A stretch of DNA of 29,609 nucleotides. It comes from CAZVXI01 sp964631295. Its GTDB lineage: Bacteria; Planctomycetota; Phycisphaerae; Phycisphaerales; SM1A02. Shown piece after piece: positions 23,015-29,609 of this stretch (the stretch's first letter is position 1; each line of letters begins with the position of its first letter). Location: assembly GCA_964631295.1 (NCBI GenBank), contig CAZVXI010000024.1, forward strand, positions 1-29,609, given 5' to 3'. Both the position numbers and the translations under genes were made by a program. The notes beneath the pieces were generated by a model. The model was not told the DNA's origin, ran no database searches, and worked only from the letters and a program-made list of their open reading frames with translations.

Positions 23015-24274
23015 ATGCTGCACCAGACTGTGATCGTCATCGCCGCTGCAAGCGAGCGCGATCGCGCTGATCGATTCACAACCGGAATCCGCCGTGTCTA
23101 CTGCACGAAAGCTCCGAACTTCGTCATTGTTTATGACGAGCAGTTCGATGACACGGCGCTTGATGAAGCGACTGCTGCGGTGCTGCTCGTCGATCGTCTC
23201 CGCGAATGCCCGGACTATCGTCGTATTCTCCGAATCGTCGAAGCGGCACGCGTTCCCGTCGTGGCCTTGCAGGATGAAGCCTTCACCGGGCCGAATCACC
23301 TGCGTTACTTGAAGCCGATCCTCATCGACAGCGCAACTGATGCCACCCAGGTGGCAGGCATATTGCGCGGAATGTCTCATCGCCAGTCTGAAGTGGATGA
23401 GGTCCGGCATGAACTGAAAGTCGCACAGCGATACCACGGTGGCCTCGAAGGCCAGATCGCCAAGATTCACGAGGAACTGCAACTTGCAGCCATGATCCAG
23501 CGTGAGTATCTCCCGCGCGAGTTACCGCACCTGCACGGTGTCCAGTTCGCTGCAATGTGGCGGCCGACCAACTATGTGTCCGGAGACATCTACGACATCG
23601 CGCGCCTCGATGAAGACCATGTCGGCATTTTCGTCGCTGACGCGGTTGGACACGGCGTGCCGGCAGCGCTGCTGACGATGATCATCGCGCGATCGCTCGT
23701 GACCAAAGAGACGTTCAAGTCGTCTTATCGCATCGTCGAGCCCGGTGAAGTGCTCGCGCGGCTGAACCAGCAGATGCTCGAATGTCAGGGACGCACCACG
23801 CGATTCGCAACGGCAGTCTATGGCATTATCAACTGCCGCGACCGGTCTGTCCGCATGGCCAGTGCAGGTCATCCGCCACCAATCACGATATCGCCTGACG
23901 GACAGATGCAACCAATCACGATTGATGGTGGTCTGCTGGGCGTCTTCGACAACGAGAAATACACGCATGTTGAGTTCGCGCTTCCAGCGGGTGCGCGTCT
24001 GATGCTGTACTCAGACGGGTTCGAACAGGCCTTCCCGCAGATGGAGGACGGCAAACTCGATCGCATCGGAGCGAATCAACGCTACCTCGATGCGTTCGCA
24101 GACCTCGCCGAGATTCCCTCGCCGGATGCGATGGTTCAGCACATCGAGCGTCGGCTGGATAACGAACTCGGATCGCTGCATCAGGTCGATGATCTGACGC
24201 TGCTGTGCGTGCGGAGCGGCACTGTTGCTGAACGTACCACGGTGGAAGCGGGCGCGAAAGTCAGGGCTGCATGA
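23015..24274 (+). CDS. SpoIIE/RsbU-type PP2C phosphatase with degenerate N-terminal domain
   Basis: A 419-residue cytoplasmic protein. Residues 1-120 look like a receiver-like alpha/beta domain (TVIVIAAAS, AAVLLVDRLRE, VPVVALQDE), but the acidic phosphorylation pocket is not obvious. Residues about 122-170 form a charged helical, probably coiled-coil, linker ending in AAMIQREYLPRELP. Residues about 175-410 are the PPM phosphatase of SpoIIE/RsbU type, with SGDIYDI, VADAVGHGVPAALLTMI, ASAGHPPPI, LYSDGFEQA and DDLTLLCVR carrying the metal-binding Asp residues. Such enzymes dephosphorylate anti-sigma antagonists or similar Ser-phosphoproteins. No partner gene is adjacent. Starts at ATG 23003 or GTG 22946 are possible; 23015 fits the first strand best. 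Confidence 0.85.
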   Translation: MLHQTVIVIAAASERDRADRFTTGIRRVYCTKAPNFVIVYDEQFDDTALDEATAAVLLVDRLRECPDYRRILRIVEAARVPVVALQDEAFTGPNHLRYLKPILIDSATDATQVAGILRGMSHRQSEVDEVRHELKVAQRYHGGLEGQIAKIHEELQLAAMIQREYLPRELPHLHGVQFAAMWRPTNYVSGDIYDIARLDEDHVGIFVADAVGHGVPAALLTMIIARSLVTKETFKSSYRIVEPGEVLARLNQQMLECQGRTTRFATAVYGIINCRDRSVRMASAGHPPPITISPDGQMQPITIDGGLLGVFDNEKYTHVEFALPAGARLMLYSDGFEQAFPQMEDGKLDRIGANQRYLDAFADLAEIPSPDAMVQHIERRLDNELGSLHQVDDLTLLCVRSGTVAERTTVEAGAKVRAA

Positions 24275-24286
24275 TGTTCCTGTGAG

Positions 24287-24898
24287 TCACGTGTTGTCTT
24301 GCAACTGCGTGGCCAACTGACGCGCAACGATCTTCGCGACATAGTCTGTCTCGACATTCATCCGATCCCCTGGGGAACGTTGCCCAAGCGTCGTCCACCC
24401 AAGTGTCGTCGGGATCAAGGCAACGTCAAGCCAGTCATCCCCAACCGCAGCAACGGTCAGCGAGACGCCATCCAGTGCAACTGAGCCCTTTTCTATGATG
24501 CAATGCATCAACTTGATCGGCGGCCGCACACGCACGCGATGCTCACCACCCTCGCGCGTGATCGAGACGACATCTGCAACCCCATCGACATGCCCCTGCA
24601 CGATGTGCCCGCCCAGCATTGTCGTCGGCGTAACGGATGCTTCGAGGTTCACTTGATCGCTGACGGCCAGATCGCCCAGTGTTGTCACGTTGAGCGACTC
24701 GTGAATCACATCAAACAACAGGCGGTGATTGTCCGATTCCTCGTCGGCAATCGTCAGACAGCAGCCATTGACAGCTATTGACTCACCATGCGTTGGAGTA
24801 TGCGACCATCCTCCCGCGTCGACCACCAGCCTGACTCCCCAGTCACGAGCATCGATCGAGATGATTGTCCCGACATGTTGAACCAGACCTGTGAACAT
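24287..24898 (-). CDS. ribE: riboflavin synthase alpha subunit
   Basis: Dismutates two 6,7-dimethyl-8-ribityllumazine molecules to riboflavin and the pyrimidinedione. The 203-residue protein begins MFTGLVQHVG as the family does, with two similar lumazine-binding halves: VNGCCLTI and HESLNVTTLGDL in the first, LDGVSLTVAAV and PTTLGWTTLG in the second; MLGGHIVQGHVDGVA joins them. There is no visible Shine-Dalgarno sequence and no FMN riboswitch is seen in the 44 bp to the upstream CPBP gene on the same strand, so it may be in an operon with it. The plus-strand phosphatase gene ends 12 bp away, convergent. Confidence 0.94.
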   Translation of the reverse strand: MFTGLVQHVGTIISIDARDWGVRLVVDAGGWSHTPTHGESIAVNGCCLTIADEESDNHRLLFDVIHESLNVTTLGDLAVSDQVNLEASVTPTTMLGGHIVQGHVDGVADVVSITREGGEHRVRVRPPIKLMHCIIEKGSVALDGVSLTVAAVGDDWLDVALIPTTLGWTTLGQRSPGDRMNVETDYVAKIVARQLATQLQDNT

Positions 24899-24942
24899 AC
24901 ATACACAGTAGCCATGATTTCGGCAGGTGACGCGTTGGCTGA

Positions 24943-25671
24943 TCAGGCGCCAAAGATCAACTTCCAGCCGATTATGAAGATTGCCGCATCAACAATCGCA
25001 TGACTCAAATACCCAGGCCAGACAGAGCGGAATCGGAGGTAGCACCACGACCATGTCGCGCCTCCGATGAATACGCCCGCCGAGCACAAGATTGTCGCGG
25101 GCCAGTCGAGTTGAGCCTTGAGAGCGAGTATGTGATGCAGAGTAAACATGGCGGCTGAGGCGAGGACGGCAAGCGAAGCTGGCATCAGCCGTTCGCACTG
25201 GCGAAACACGAACCAACGCCATGCATATTCTTCGAGCAACGCGTTGATGAAAGTCAGGTACACCGCCAGCCCGATATACGTGAGCGGCTTATCAAGGTCG
25301 TTGATAGCGGCGGTTTCGCGGACACCCGCAGGGTCGATGAGCACGTCCCCGGCAAACCACCACACGCCCCCGATGACGGCGGAGATCACAAGCCCCAGAA
25401 GCACTCCGATGCCAAGCCCGCCTCGCGCGGCTGGTGAGAGGCTCAGCCTCCCACGATCCACAAAGAGCAGCCAGAGAACCGGAAAAGCAAAGAGCCATGC
25501 CTTGCTGATGAAGTAAATCGCCTGCCCGACAGGCCCCTCCGTGAGGTCCAACCACATTGCGCCAAGTACGCCGATGGTCGGTGCCGGCACGAGCAAGAGC
25601 AGCGCGACGGCCGCACGCCGTGGGCATTGCAAAGAGCCAGGGGCATCGAGTTGGCCACGCGGGGTGTTCAT
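24943..25671 (-). CDS. CPBP family intramembrane metalloprotease
   Basis: A 242-residue multi-span membrane protein of the CAAX prenyl protease/bacteriocin-processing (CPBP, Abi) family. The conserved motif is NALLEEYAWRWFVFRQ (EExxxR), followed by FTLHHILAL and, in the last helix, LSHAIVDAA (HxxxD), so the metal site seems complete. Function in most bacteria is unknown; some process peptides or signal proteins. The ATG at 25671 places the first transmembrane helix at residue 17. A longer reading from ATG 25848, overlapping the DUF389 stop by 11 bp, would add a 59-residue Ser/Arg-rich tail and cannot be excluded. Neither start has a strong ribosome-binding site. Confidence 0.82.
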   Translation of the reverse strand: MNTPRGQLDAPGSLQCPRRAAVALLLLVPAPTIGVLGAMWLDLTEGPVGQAIYFISKAWLFAFPVLWLLFVDRGRLSLSPAARGGLGIGVLLGLVISAVIGGVWWFAGDVLIDPAGVRETAAINDLDKPLTYIGLAVYLTFINALLEEYAWRWFVFRQCERLMPASLAVLASAAMFTLHHILALKAQLDWPATILCSAGVFIGGATWSWCYLRFRSVWPGYLSHAIVDAAIFIIGWKLIFGA

Positions 25672-25837
25672 GAAAGATTGCATATACGAACTGTTGGACT
25701 TCGGCAAGTTCGGATTCGAGACCGACCGGATGACCCGTCGCGTCGTTGGCACTGGCTCATCCGCCGCACTGCCGGCAGCGCGCATGGTTGCACCGAGCGG
25801 TACGCTTCGCCGCAACGGCTGCGACGTTCGAGCAGCA

Positions 25838-26902
25838 TCAGTCGCCATGCGGGGTCGACTGTCCAAGCACAATCAGCGCGACAAGAACCAGCAGCAGGAA
25901 GGTCCAGATCGTGATCGCCATTCGGGCAGATCGTTTGACACGCTGCGTCTCCCACCATGTCCTCGGCTTGATTCCCTGGGCGAGAAACGTCGACACGGCC
26001 GCCAGGTTCACGCAGATCACGTTTGTGGCCAGTAGCAGGCCGGCTCCCATCGCGTGCGTCCAGTGACCGCTTCCGAGCATGAGCCCAAGCGTCGCCGTTG
26101 GTGGGAGCAGCGCAACGGCAACCATCACACCCACAAGCGCCGATGCGACGCCGCTGGAAATCGCGAGCGCTCCGGCGCAGCCGGATGCAAGCGCAAGCAG
26201 GACATCACTCAGCCCTACCTCACAACGCAAGGCCAGTTCAGGCGATGCCGGATCGACCGTCACGATCAGGCACATCACGATCGACAGCCAGAGCGCGACA
26301 AGGAAGCCGATAAGATTCGTGATCAAGGACCGGCGCAACAGTGTTGAATCACCGACGGTCGTCGCAAATGCTGCAGAGACGTTGGGACCCAGCAGCGGCG
26401 CAATGACCATCGCACCAATAATGACGGGCACATTGTCTCTCAGCAAACCGATCGTGGCAACGACCGTTGAGAGAACTGTCAGCACAACAAAAACACGCGA
26501 CGGACGTGCCATGCCCTTGATTCGTTCGGCAAGTTCCTGGCGGCTGAGCCCGATCGAAGCAATACGCGCCGGTGGCGGCTGCTGTGCATCTCTCAAGGGG
26601 CCGTCCGGCGCTGGTGGCTGTTGCTCTCCCCGGTCGAGTTCAGCTTCCGATTCATCCAAAGCGGGAATGGCAGCCTCAACCGGCAGGAGCAAGAGCCGGA
26701 AGCCGGCCTCCTGCCCGAAGCGCCCTTCGACCAGATCAACGATCTCGCGAGTGTGATCTGCATCCACAAGCAACCGTACATGCAACTCACCATCGTCGCG
26801 CGACTGATGCCACGGCCCGTCCGGGAAGTGCCCGGCCAGTACCTCGTGAACGGTGTCTGCGAGATCAACGGGCACAATGAACTCAACCATGCGGATCGCC
26901 AT
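25838..26902 (-). CDS. DUF389 membrane protein
   Basis: A 354-residue protein with an N-terminal ACT-like cytoplasmic domain (about residues 1-85, with VEFIVPVDLADTVHEVL), a low-complexity Pro/Gln linker (about 88-115, EQQPPAPDGPLRDAQQPPP), and several transmembrane segments of DUF389 (TIGR00341 type). NVPVIIGAMVIAPLLGPNVS is the family signature, and VMVAVALLPPTATLGLM follows. The function is unknown; a transport role has been suggested. The ATG at 26902 is one option and ATG 26890 is close behind; neither has a good ribosome-binding site. It is divergent from the antiporter across only 71 bp. Confidence 0.82.
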   Translation of the reverse strand: MAIRMVEFIVPVDLADTVHEVLAGHFPDGPWHQSRDDGELHVRLLVDADHTREIVDLVEGRFGQEAGFRLLLLPVEAAIPALDESEAELDRGEQQPPAPDGPLRDAQQPPPARIASIGLSRQELAERIKGMARPSRVFVVLTVLSTVVATIGLLRDNVPVIIGAMVIAPLLGPNVSAAFATTVGDSTLLRRSLITNLIGFLVALWLSIVMCLIVTVDPASPELALRCEVGLSDVLLALASGCAGALAISSGVASALVGVMVAVALLPPTATLGLMLGSGHWTHAMGAGLLLATNVICVNLAAVSTFLAQGIKPRTWWETQRVKRSARMAITIWTFLLLVLVALIVLGQSTPHGD

Positions 26903-26973
26903 GATGTGCGTTCTAGTCCGATTAGGCCCGCGCGCCAATCCGGATTCAGCCGCTTGTATACAGTGATCGCACA

Positions 26974-28659
26974 ATGGACCCTTGGGAAGCACTTCTTGGC
27001 GGCCTGTTGCTGCTCACCGGAGCGCTGGTGCTTGGCGCGCTGTGCGAGCGGCTCAAGCAAAGCGCCCTTATCGGTTACCTCGCGGCCGGGCTGCTGTTTG
27101 GCCCGAAAGCCCTGGGAGCGATTGAGTCGAACGAGTTGGTCGAGGTTCTCGCGGAACTGGGCGTGGCGCTGCTGCTGTTCACGATCGGTCTCGAGTTCTC
27201 CCTCAAGCGCCTCAGGCGACTTGGAGCCGCGGCCTTGTGGGGCGGCGTGTTGCAGATCGTGATCACGCTGGCTATCGGTGGGCTCATTGCGATGTTGTTC
27301 GGATGGGAGCTTCCAGAGTCCATCGCGATCGGCGCCATGTTCGCGCTCAGCAGCACCGCATCGGTCCTGCGCATGCTGCAGAGTCGGGCCGAACTGGAAT
27401 CCGTCCATGGCCGGGACGCACTGGGCATTCTGCTGATGCAGGACCTGGCAGTTGTTCCGCTTGTCCTTCTTGTGGCCGTGCTTGGTGAAGGTGGCAGTGC
27501 TGGCCAGATCCTGTTGGACCTCGCCAAGACGCTCGGGTTGGCCGTGGCGCTCGTCGCAGGCCTTTTCCTGCTCACATCCCAGGTGCTCCCTCGCATGCTG
27601 CAGACACGCACGATGCAGCGCAATCGTGAATTGGCAACGCTGCTCGCCGTCGTCATGGGTGTGGGATCAGCGTATGCGGCGCATGTGGCAGGCATCTCGC
27701 CGGCAATGGGCGCCTTCGTGGCGGGCATGCTGCTGGCTGAATCGCCTTTTGCAACTCAGATCCGTTCTGACATCGGTGCGCTGCGCACGTTGCTGGTGAC
27801 GCTGTTCTTCTCCTCGGTCGGCATGCTCGCTGACCCGATGTGGATTGCCGAGCACTGGCAGAGCGTGCTGTTTGTCGTCACGCTCATCGTACTGCTCAAG
27901 CCACTCATCATCTGGCTCATCCTGCGACCATTTCAGCGTGCGCATCGCACAGCACTTGCAACCGGTATCTGCCTTGGCCAAGCCGGCGAGTTTGCCTTTG
28001 TGCTTGCTGCGGTCGCGTCCGGCCCGCTCATTGACGAAGACACGTTTATGCTCGTCGTATCCGTCACAATCCTCACCCTGCTGCTCACACCGTATCTCGT
28101 CGCGGGCGCTCAACCAGTCTCCATGCTCGTTGTTCAGAAGTTCTCTCTGATTCACGAAGAAGAGCCGGCCATCGCAGCATCGGGGCGCGGGAAAGAACCC
28201 GACATCCCGCGCGACCATGTGATTCTCGTGGGTTTCGGCCCGGCAGGGCAGTCGCTCGTCACATCCGTTCGCGATCCGAACGTGCGCGTGATCGTGGTTG
28301 ATCTCAGCACACGACTGGTGCAGATCGCCCGGAAACAGAATCTGACAGCCCACCTCGGCGATGCCTGCCATGCGACGGTGCTCGAACACGCGCATGTGCA
28401 GACTGCCTCAGCGATCGTGATCACGATTCCCGACCCAGCCGCAGCCCGACAGGTGATTCGGCTTGCGCGTTCGCTCGCACCCAACGTTCGCATCATCGCG
28501 CGCGGCCGCTACCACGTGTATCGCTGGGAACTTGAGTTTGCTGGTGCTGACACTGTGATCGATGAAGAGGAGTACATCGGCCGGCGGCTTGCCGTTGAAC
28601 TCGGCAGACAGCTCAGCCCGGAGCGACAGGACTTTACAGCTCCTGCCACCGTTTTCTGA
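26974..28659 (+). CDS. CPA2-type cation/proton antiporter with RCK (TrkA-N) domain
   Basis: A 561-residue membrane protein of the KefB/KefC-like monovalent cation:proton antiporter family. About 12-13 membrane segments span residues 5-385, with LCERLKQSALIGYLAAGLLF at the start, ALSSTASVL (about 125), and LGQAGEFAFVLA (about 330). A Rossmann-type TrkA-N domain begins near residue 414 with HVILVGFGPAGQSLV and includes VIVVDLS and GDACHATVLEHA, giving NAD(H)- or nucleotide-sensitive gating. The C-terminus is short. The likely role is K+ or Na+ efflux coupled to protons; ion specificity is not decided. ATG 26974 is clear, although no Shine-Dalgarno sequence precedes it; the adjacent TATACA at 26957 could be a -10 element. 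Confidence 0.87.
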   Translation: MDPWEALLGGLLLLTGALVLGALCERLKQSALIGYLAAGLLFGPKALGAIESNELVEVLAELGVALLLFTIGLEFSLKRLRRLGAAALWGGVLQIVITLAIGGLIAMLFGWELPESIAIGAMFALSSTASVLRMLQSRAELESVHGRDALGILLMQDLAVVPLVLLVAVLGEGGSAGQILLDLAKTLGLAVALVAGLFLLTSQVLPRMLQTRTMQRNRELATLLAVVMGVGSAYAAHVAGISPAMGAFVAGMLLAESPFATQIRSDIGALRTLLVTLFFSSVGMLADPMWIAEHWQSVLFVVTLIVLLKPLIIWLILRPFQRAHRTALATGICLGQAGEFAFVLAAVASGPLIDEDTFMLVVSVTILTLLLTPYLVAGAQPVSMLVVQKFSLIHEEEPAIAASGRGKEPDIPRDHVILVGFGPAGQSLVTSVRDPNVRVIVVDLSTRLVQIARKQNLTAHLGDACHATVLEHAHVQTASAIVITIPDPAAARQVIRLARSLAPNVRIIARGRYHVYRWELEFAGADTVIDEEEYIGRRLAVELGRQLSPERQDFTAPATVF

Positions 28660-28767
28660 CATTCGCTTTGACCAGCGGCTCGCTCGCCCGTCTCTCATGG
28701 CAAGTGATACACGCATGGAGCGTTGGACAATCCGACGACTCATTATGCCAGGGACCAAGGGCCGCTT

Positions 28768-29301
28768 GTGAACGAACAGCAACTCCTGACCCAGCATCTG
28801 ACCAGCGTGTATCGCTTCGCGCTGCGGCTGACGCAGGGTGATGTTCATCGGGCCGAGGACCTCGCTCAGGAGGCCCTCCTGAGAGCGTGGGAGCATCGCG
28901 ATGAACTGACGCACGAAAAGGTCGCGATCGTCTGGCTGTTCCGGACGGTTCGGCGACTGTGGGTAGATGAAGGTCGGCGAGCCGGCGTTCGCCGTATGCA
29001 CGCGCCTCGCGTGGCGGAACACAAACGCATGATCCGTAACACAGCCAACATCGCCCAGACCCGACCGGCGGACTCCGACGAGTCCGTGGAATTGGCTCTG
29101 GAGTTCATGAATCAACTGCCGCAGAGGCAGCGCGAAGTACTTCATCTGCATACGTGCGAGGGTCTGGACACGCGTTCGATCGCAGCAGTTCTCGGAATCT
29201 CAAAGCGCGCAGTGATCTCCAGCTTGAGCCTTGCCCGTCAGACAGTGTGCGATCGCTGGAAACAAGCCACAAGTCCGCCACAGGAAGCCACATCCACATG
29301 A
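28768..29301 (+). CDS. ECF-type RNA polymerase sigma factor
   Basis: A 177-residue sigma-70 family protein with only regions 2 and 4. Region 2 runs about residues 10-75 (VYRFALRLTQGDVHRAEDLA with QEALLRAWEHRDEL). Region 4 is about 115-165 (LPQRQREVLHLHTCEG, then TRSIAAVLGISKRAVISSLS as helix-turn-helix). A GTG start at 28768 is chosen because AAGGG lies 6-7 bases upstream; a TTG at 28723 is in frame. Its TGA overlaps the ATG of the next gene by 4 bp (ATGA), a sign of coupled translation, so the following protein is probably its regulator. Target promoters are unknown. Confidence 0.87.
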   Translation: MNEQQLLTQHLTSVYRFALRLTQGDVHRAEDLAQEALLRAWEHRDELTHEKVAIVWLFRTVRRLWVDEGRRAGVRRMHAPRVAEHKRMIRNTANIAQTRPADSDESVELALEFMNQLPQRQREVLHLHTCEGLDTRSIAAVLGISKRAVISSLSLARQTVCDRWKQATSPPQEATST

Positions 29302-29609
29302 ACGCACATGATGACAAGCCCCCCACTGACGCCTGGGCATCGTTCGAACACGCGATTCGGCAGGCGAACGACTCCGTCGAACCCAGCGATGCACTGCGTG
29401 ATCGCGTTCGGGCAGAGCTTGGCACACGCGCAGGCACTCCTCACGCCATCGTCGCAACAGCACTGTGCGACCAGTTTCCGTCGTATCGCTCGTCGGTCCG
29501 GCGGCTCCTGTCCGTCTATCAGTGCTTCGTCGACCATCCGGAGATCATCGAGGCGGTGGAGCAGGTCGACTGGCCCCAGCCGGGCCAGCGGTTGCTGGGA
29601 TTCACGATT
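29298..29609 (+). CDS. start of a probable Ser/Thr protein kinase, truncated by window end
   Basis: The reading frame opens at ATG 29298, inside the sigma factor stop, and is still open at the window end after 104 residues. It begins MNAHDDKPPTDAWASFEHAI and is acidic and helical, reaching WPQPGQRLLGFTI at the edge. In planctomycete kinases a phrase of the type PGxRLxGFxI/L directly precedes the glycine-rich ATP loop, and pairing of ECF sigma factors with such kinases is common there. The kinase domain itself is beyond the window, so the assignment is inference; an anti-sigma factor or another protein is possible. Confidence 0.5.
   Translation, partial: MNAHDDKPPTDAWASFEHAIRQANDSVEPSDALRDRVRAELGTRAGTPHAIVATALCDQFPSYRSSVRRLLSVYQCFVDHPEIIEAVEQVDWPQPGQRLLGFTI

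Noticed and set aside
26957..26962. TATACA as a -10 box for the antiporter gene
   Set aside because: It is only 11 bases from the ATG and no -35 is visible at the right distance; a leaderless transcript would be needed.
1..29609. tRNA or rRNA genes, CRISPR arrays, transposases and integrases
   Set aside because: I looked for cloverleaf-like segments, regularly spaced repeats and recombinase motifs and saw none; short or divergent examples could be missed by eye.

Overview
The window is about 29.6 kb of high-GC bacterial DNA that most likely comes from a planctomycete, probably of the Phycisphaerae type. Pointers to this are: a large secreted protein with an Asp/Asn-rich DCNxNGxxDEC repeat block; exported DUF1573 and LTxxQ-like proteins; an ECF sigma factor whose stop codon overlaps the start of what looks like a Ser/Thr kinase; McsA/McsB in an organism that also makes KDO (kdsA, so it has a Gram-negative-type envelope); and many leaders with weak or no Shine-Dalgarno sequence. 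The assignment is inference from gene content; there is no rRNA or tRNA here to confirm it.

Layout. Positions 29-83 hold a 17-codon copy of the 3' end of citrate synthase, with its stop codon. The intact gltA lies at 3894-5042 (minus). Between the two copies is a 3.8-kb cassette of exported proteins: a helical LTxxQ-like protein, a Cys-rich small protein broken by a one-base frameshift, a secreted protein broken by an in-frame TGA, and a DUF1573 protein. This arrangement (short direct repeats made of a gene's 3' end, foreign-looking cargo, decaying genes) resembles a remnant genomic island inserted at the gltA 3' end, although no integrase is visible.

From 5231 to 11272 a compact plus-strand run carries guanine deaminase, a rhomboid protease with a C-terminal repeat-like extension, trpF, trpG, an exported alpha/beta hydrolase, a small unknown protein and a sulfite-oxidase-fold molybdopterin protein. 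It ends at a strong hairpin shared with the convergent gene for a double thioredoxin (TlpA-like) protein. Then come a YtcJ-type amidohydrolase and moaC, a 308-bp gap, and the 817-aa von Willebrand A protein with its own intrinsic terminator.

From 17538 onward are housekeeping and stress genes: a DUF1444 (YtpQ-like) protein divergent from kdsA; mcsA-mcsB (protein arginine phosphorylation); a pterin carbinolamine dehydratase; gluQ overlapping a DUF192 gene; a SpoIIE-type phosphatase; riboflavin synthase, a CPBP membrane protease and a DUF389 membrane protein on the minus strand; and a CPA2 antiporter with an RCK domain, divergent from the DUF389 gene. The window closes with the ECF sigma factor and the truncated putative kinase. 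No tRNA, rRNA, CRISPR array, transposase or integrase was seen.
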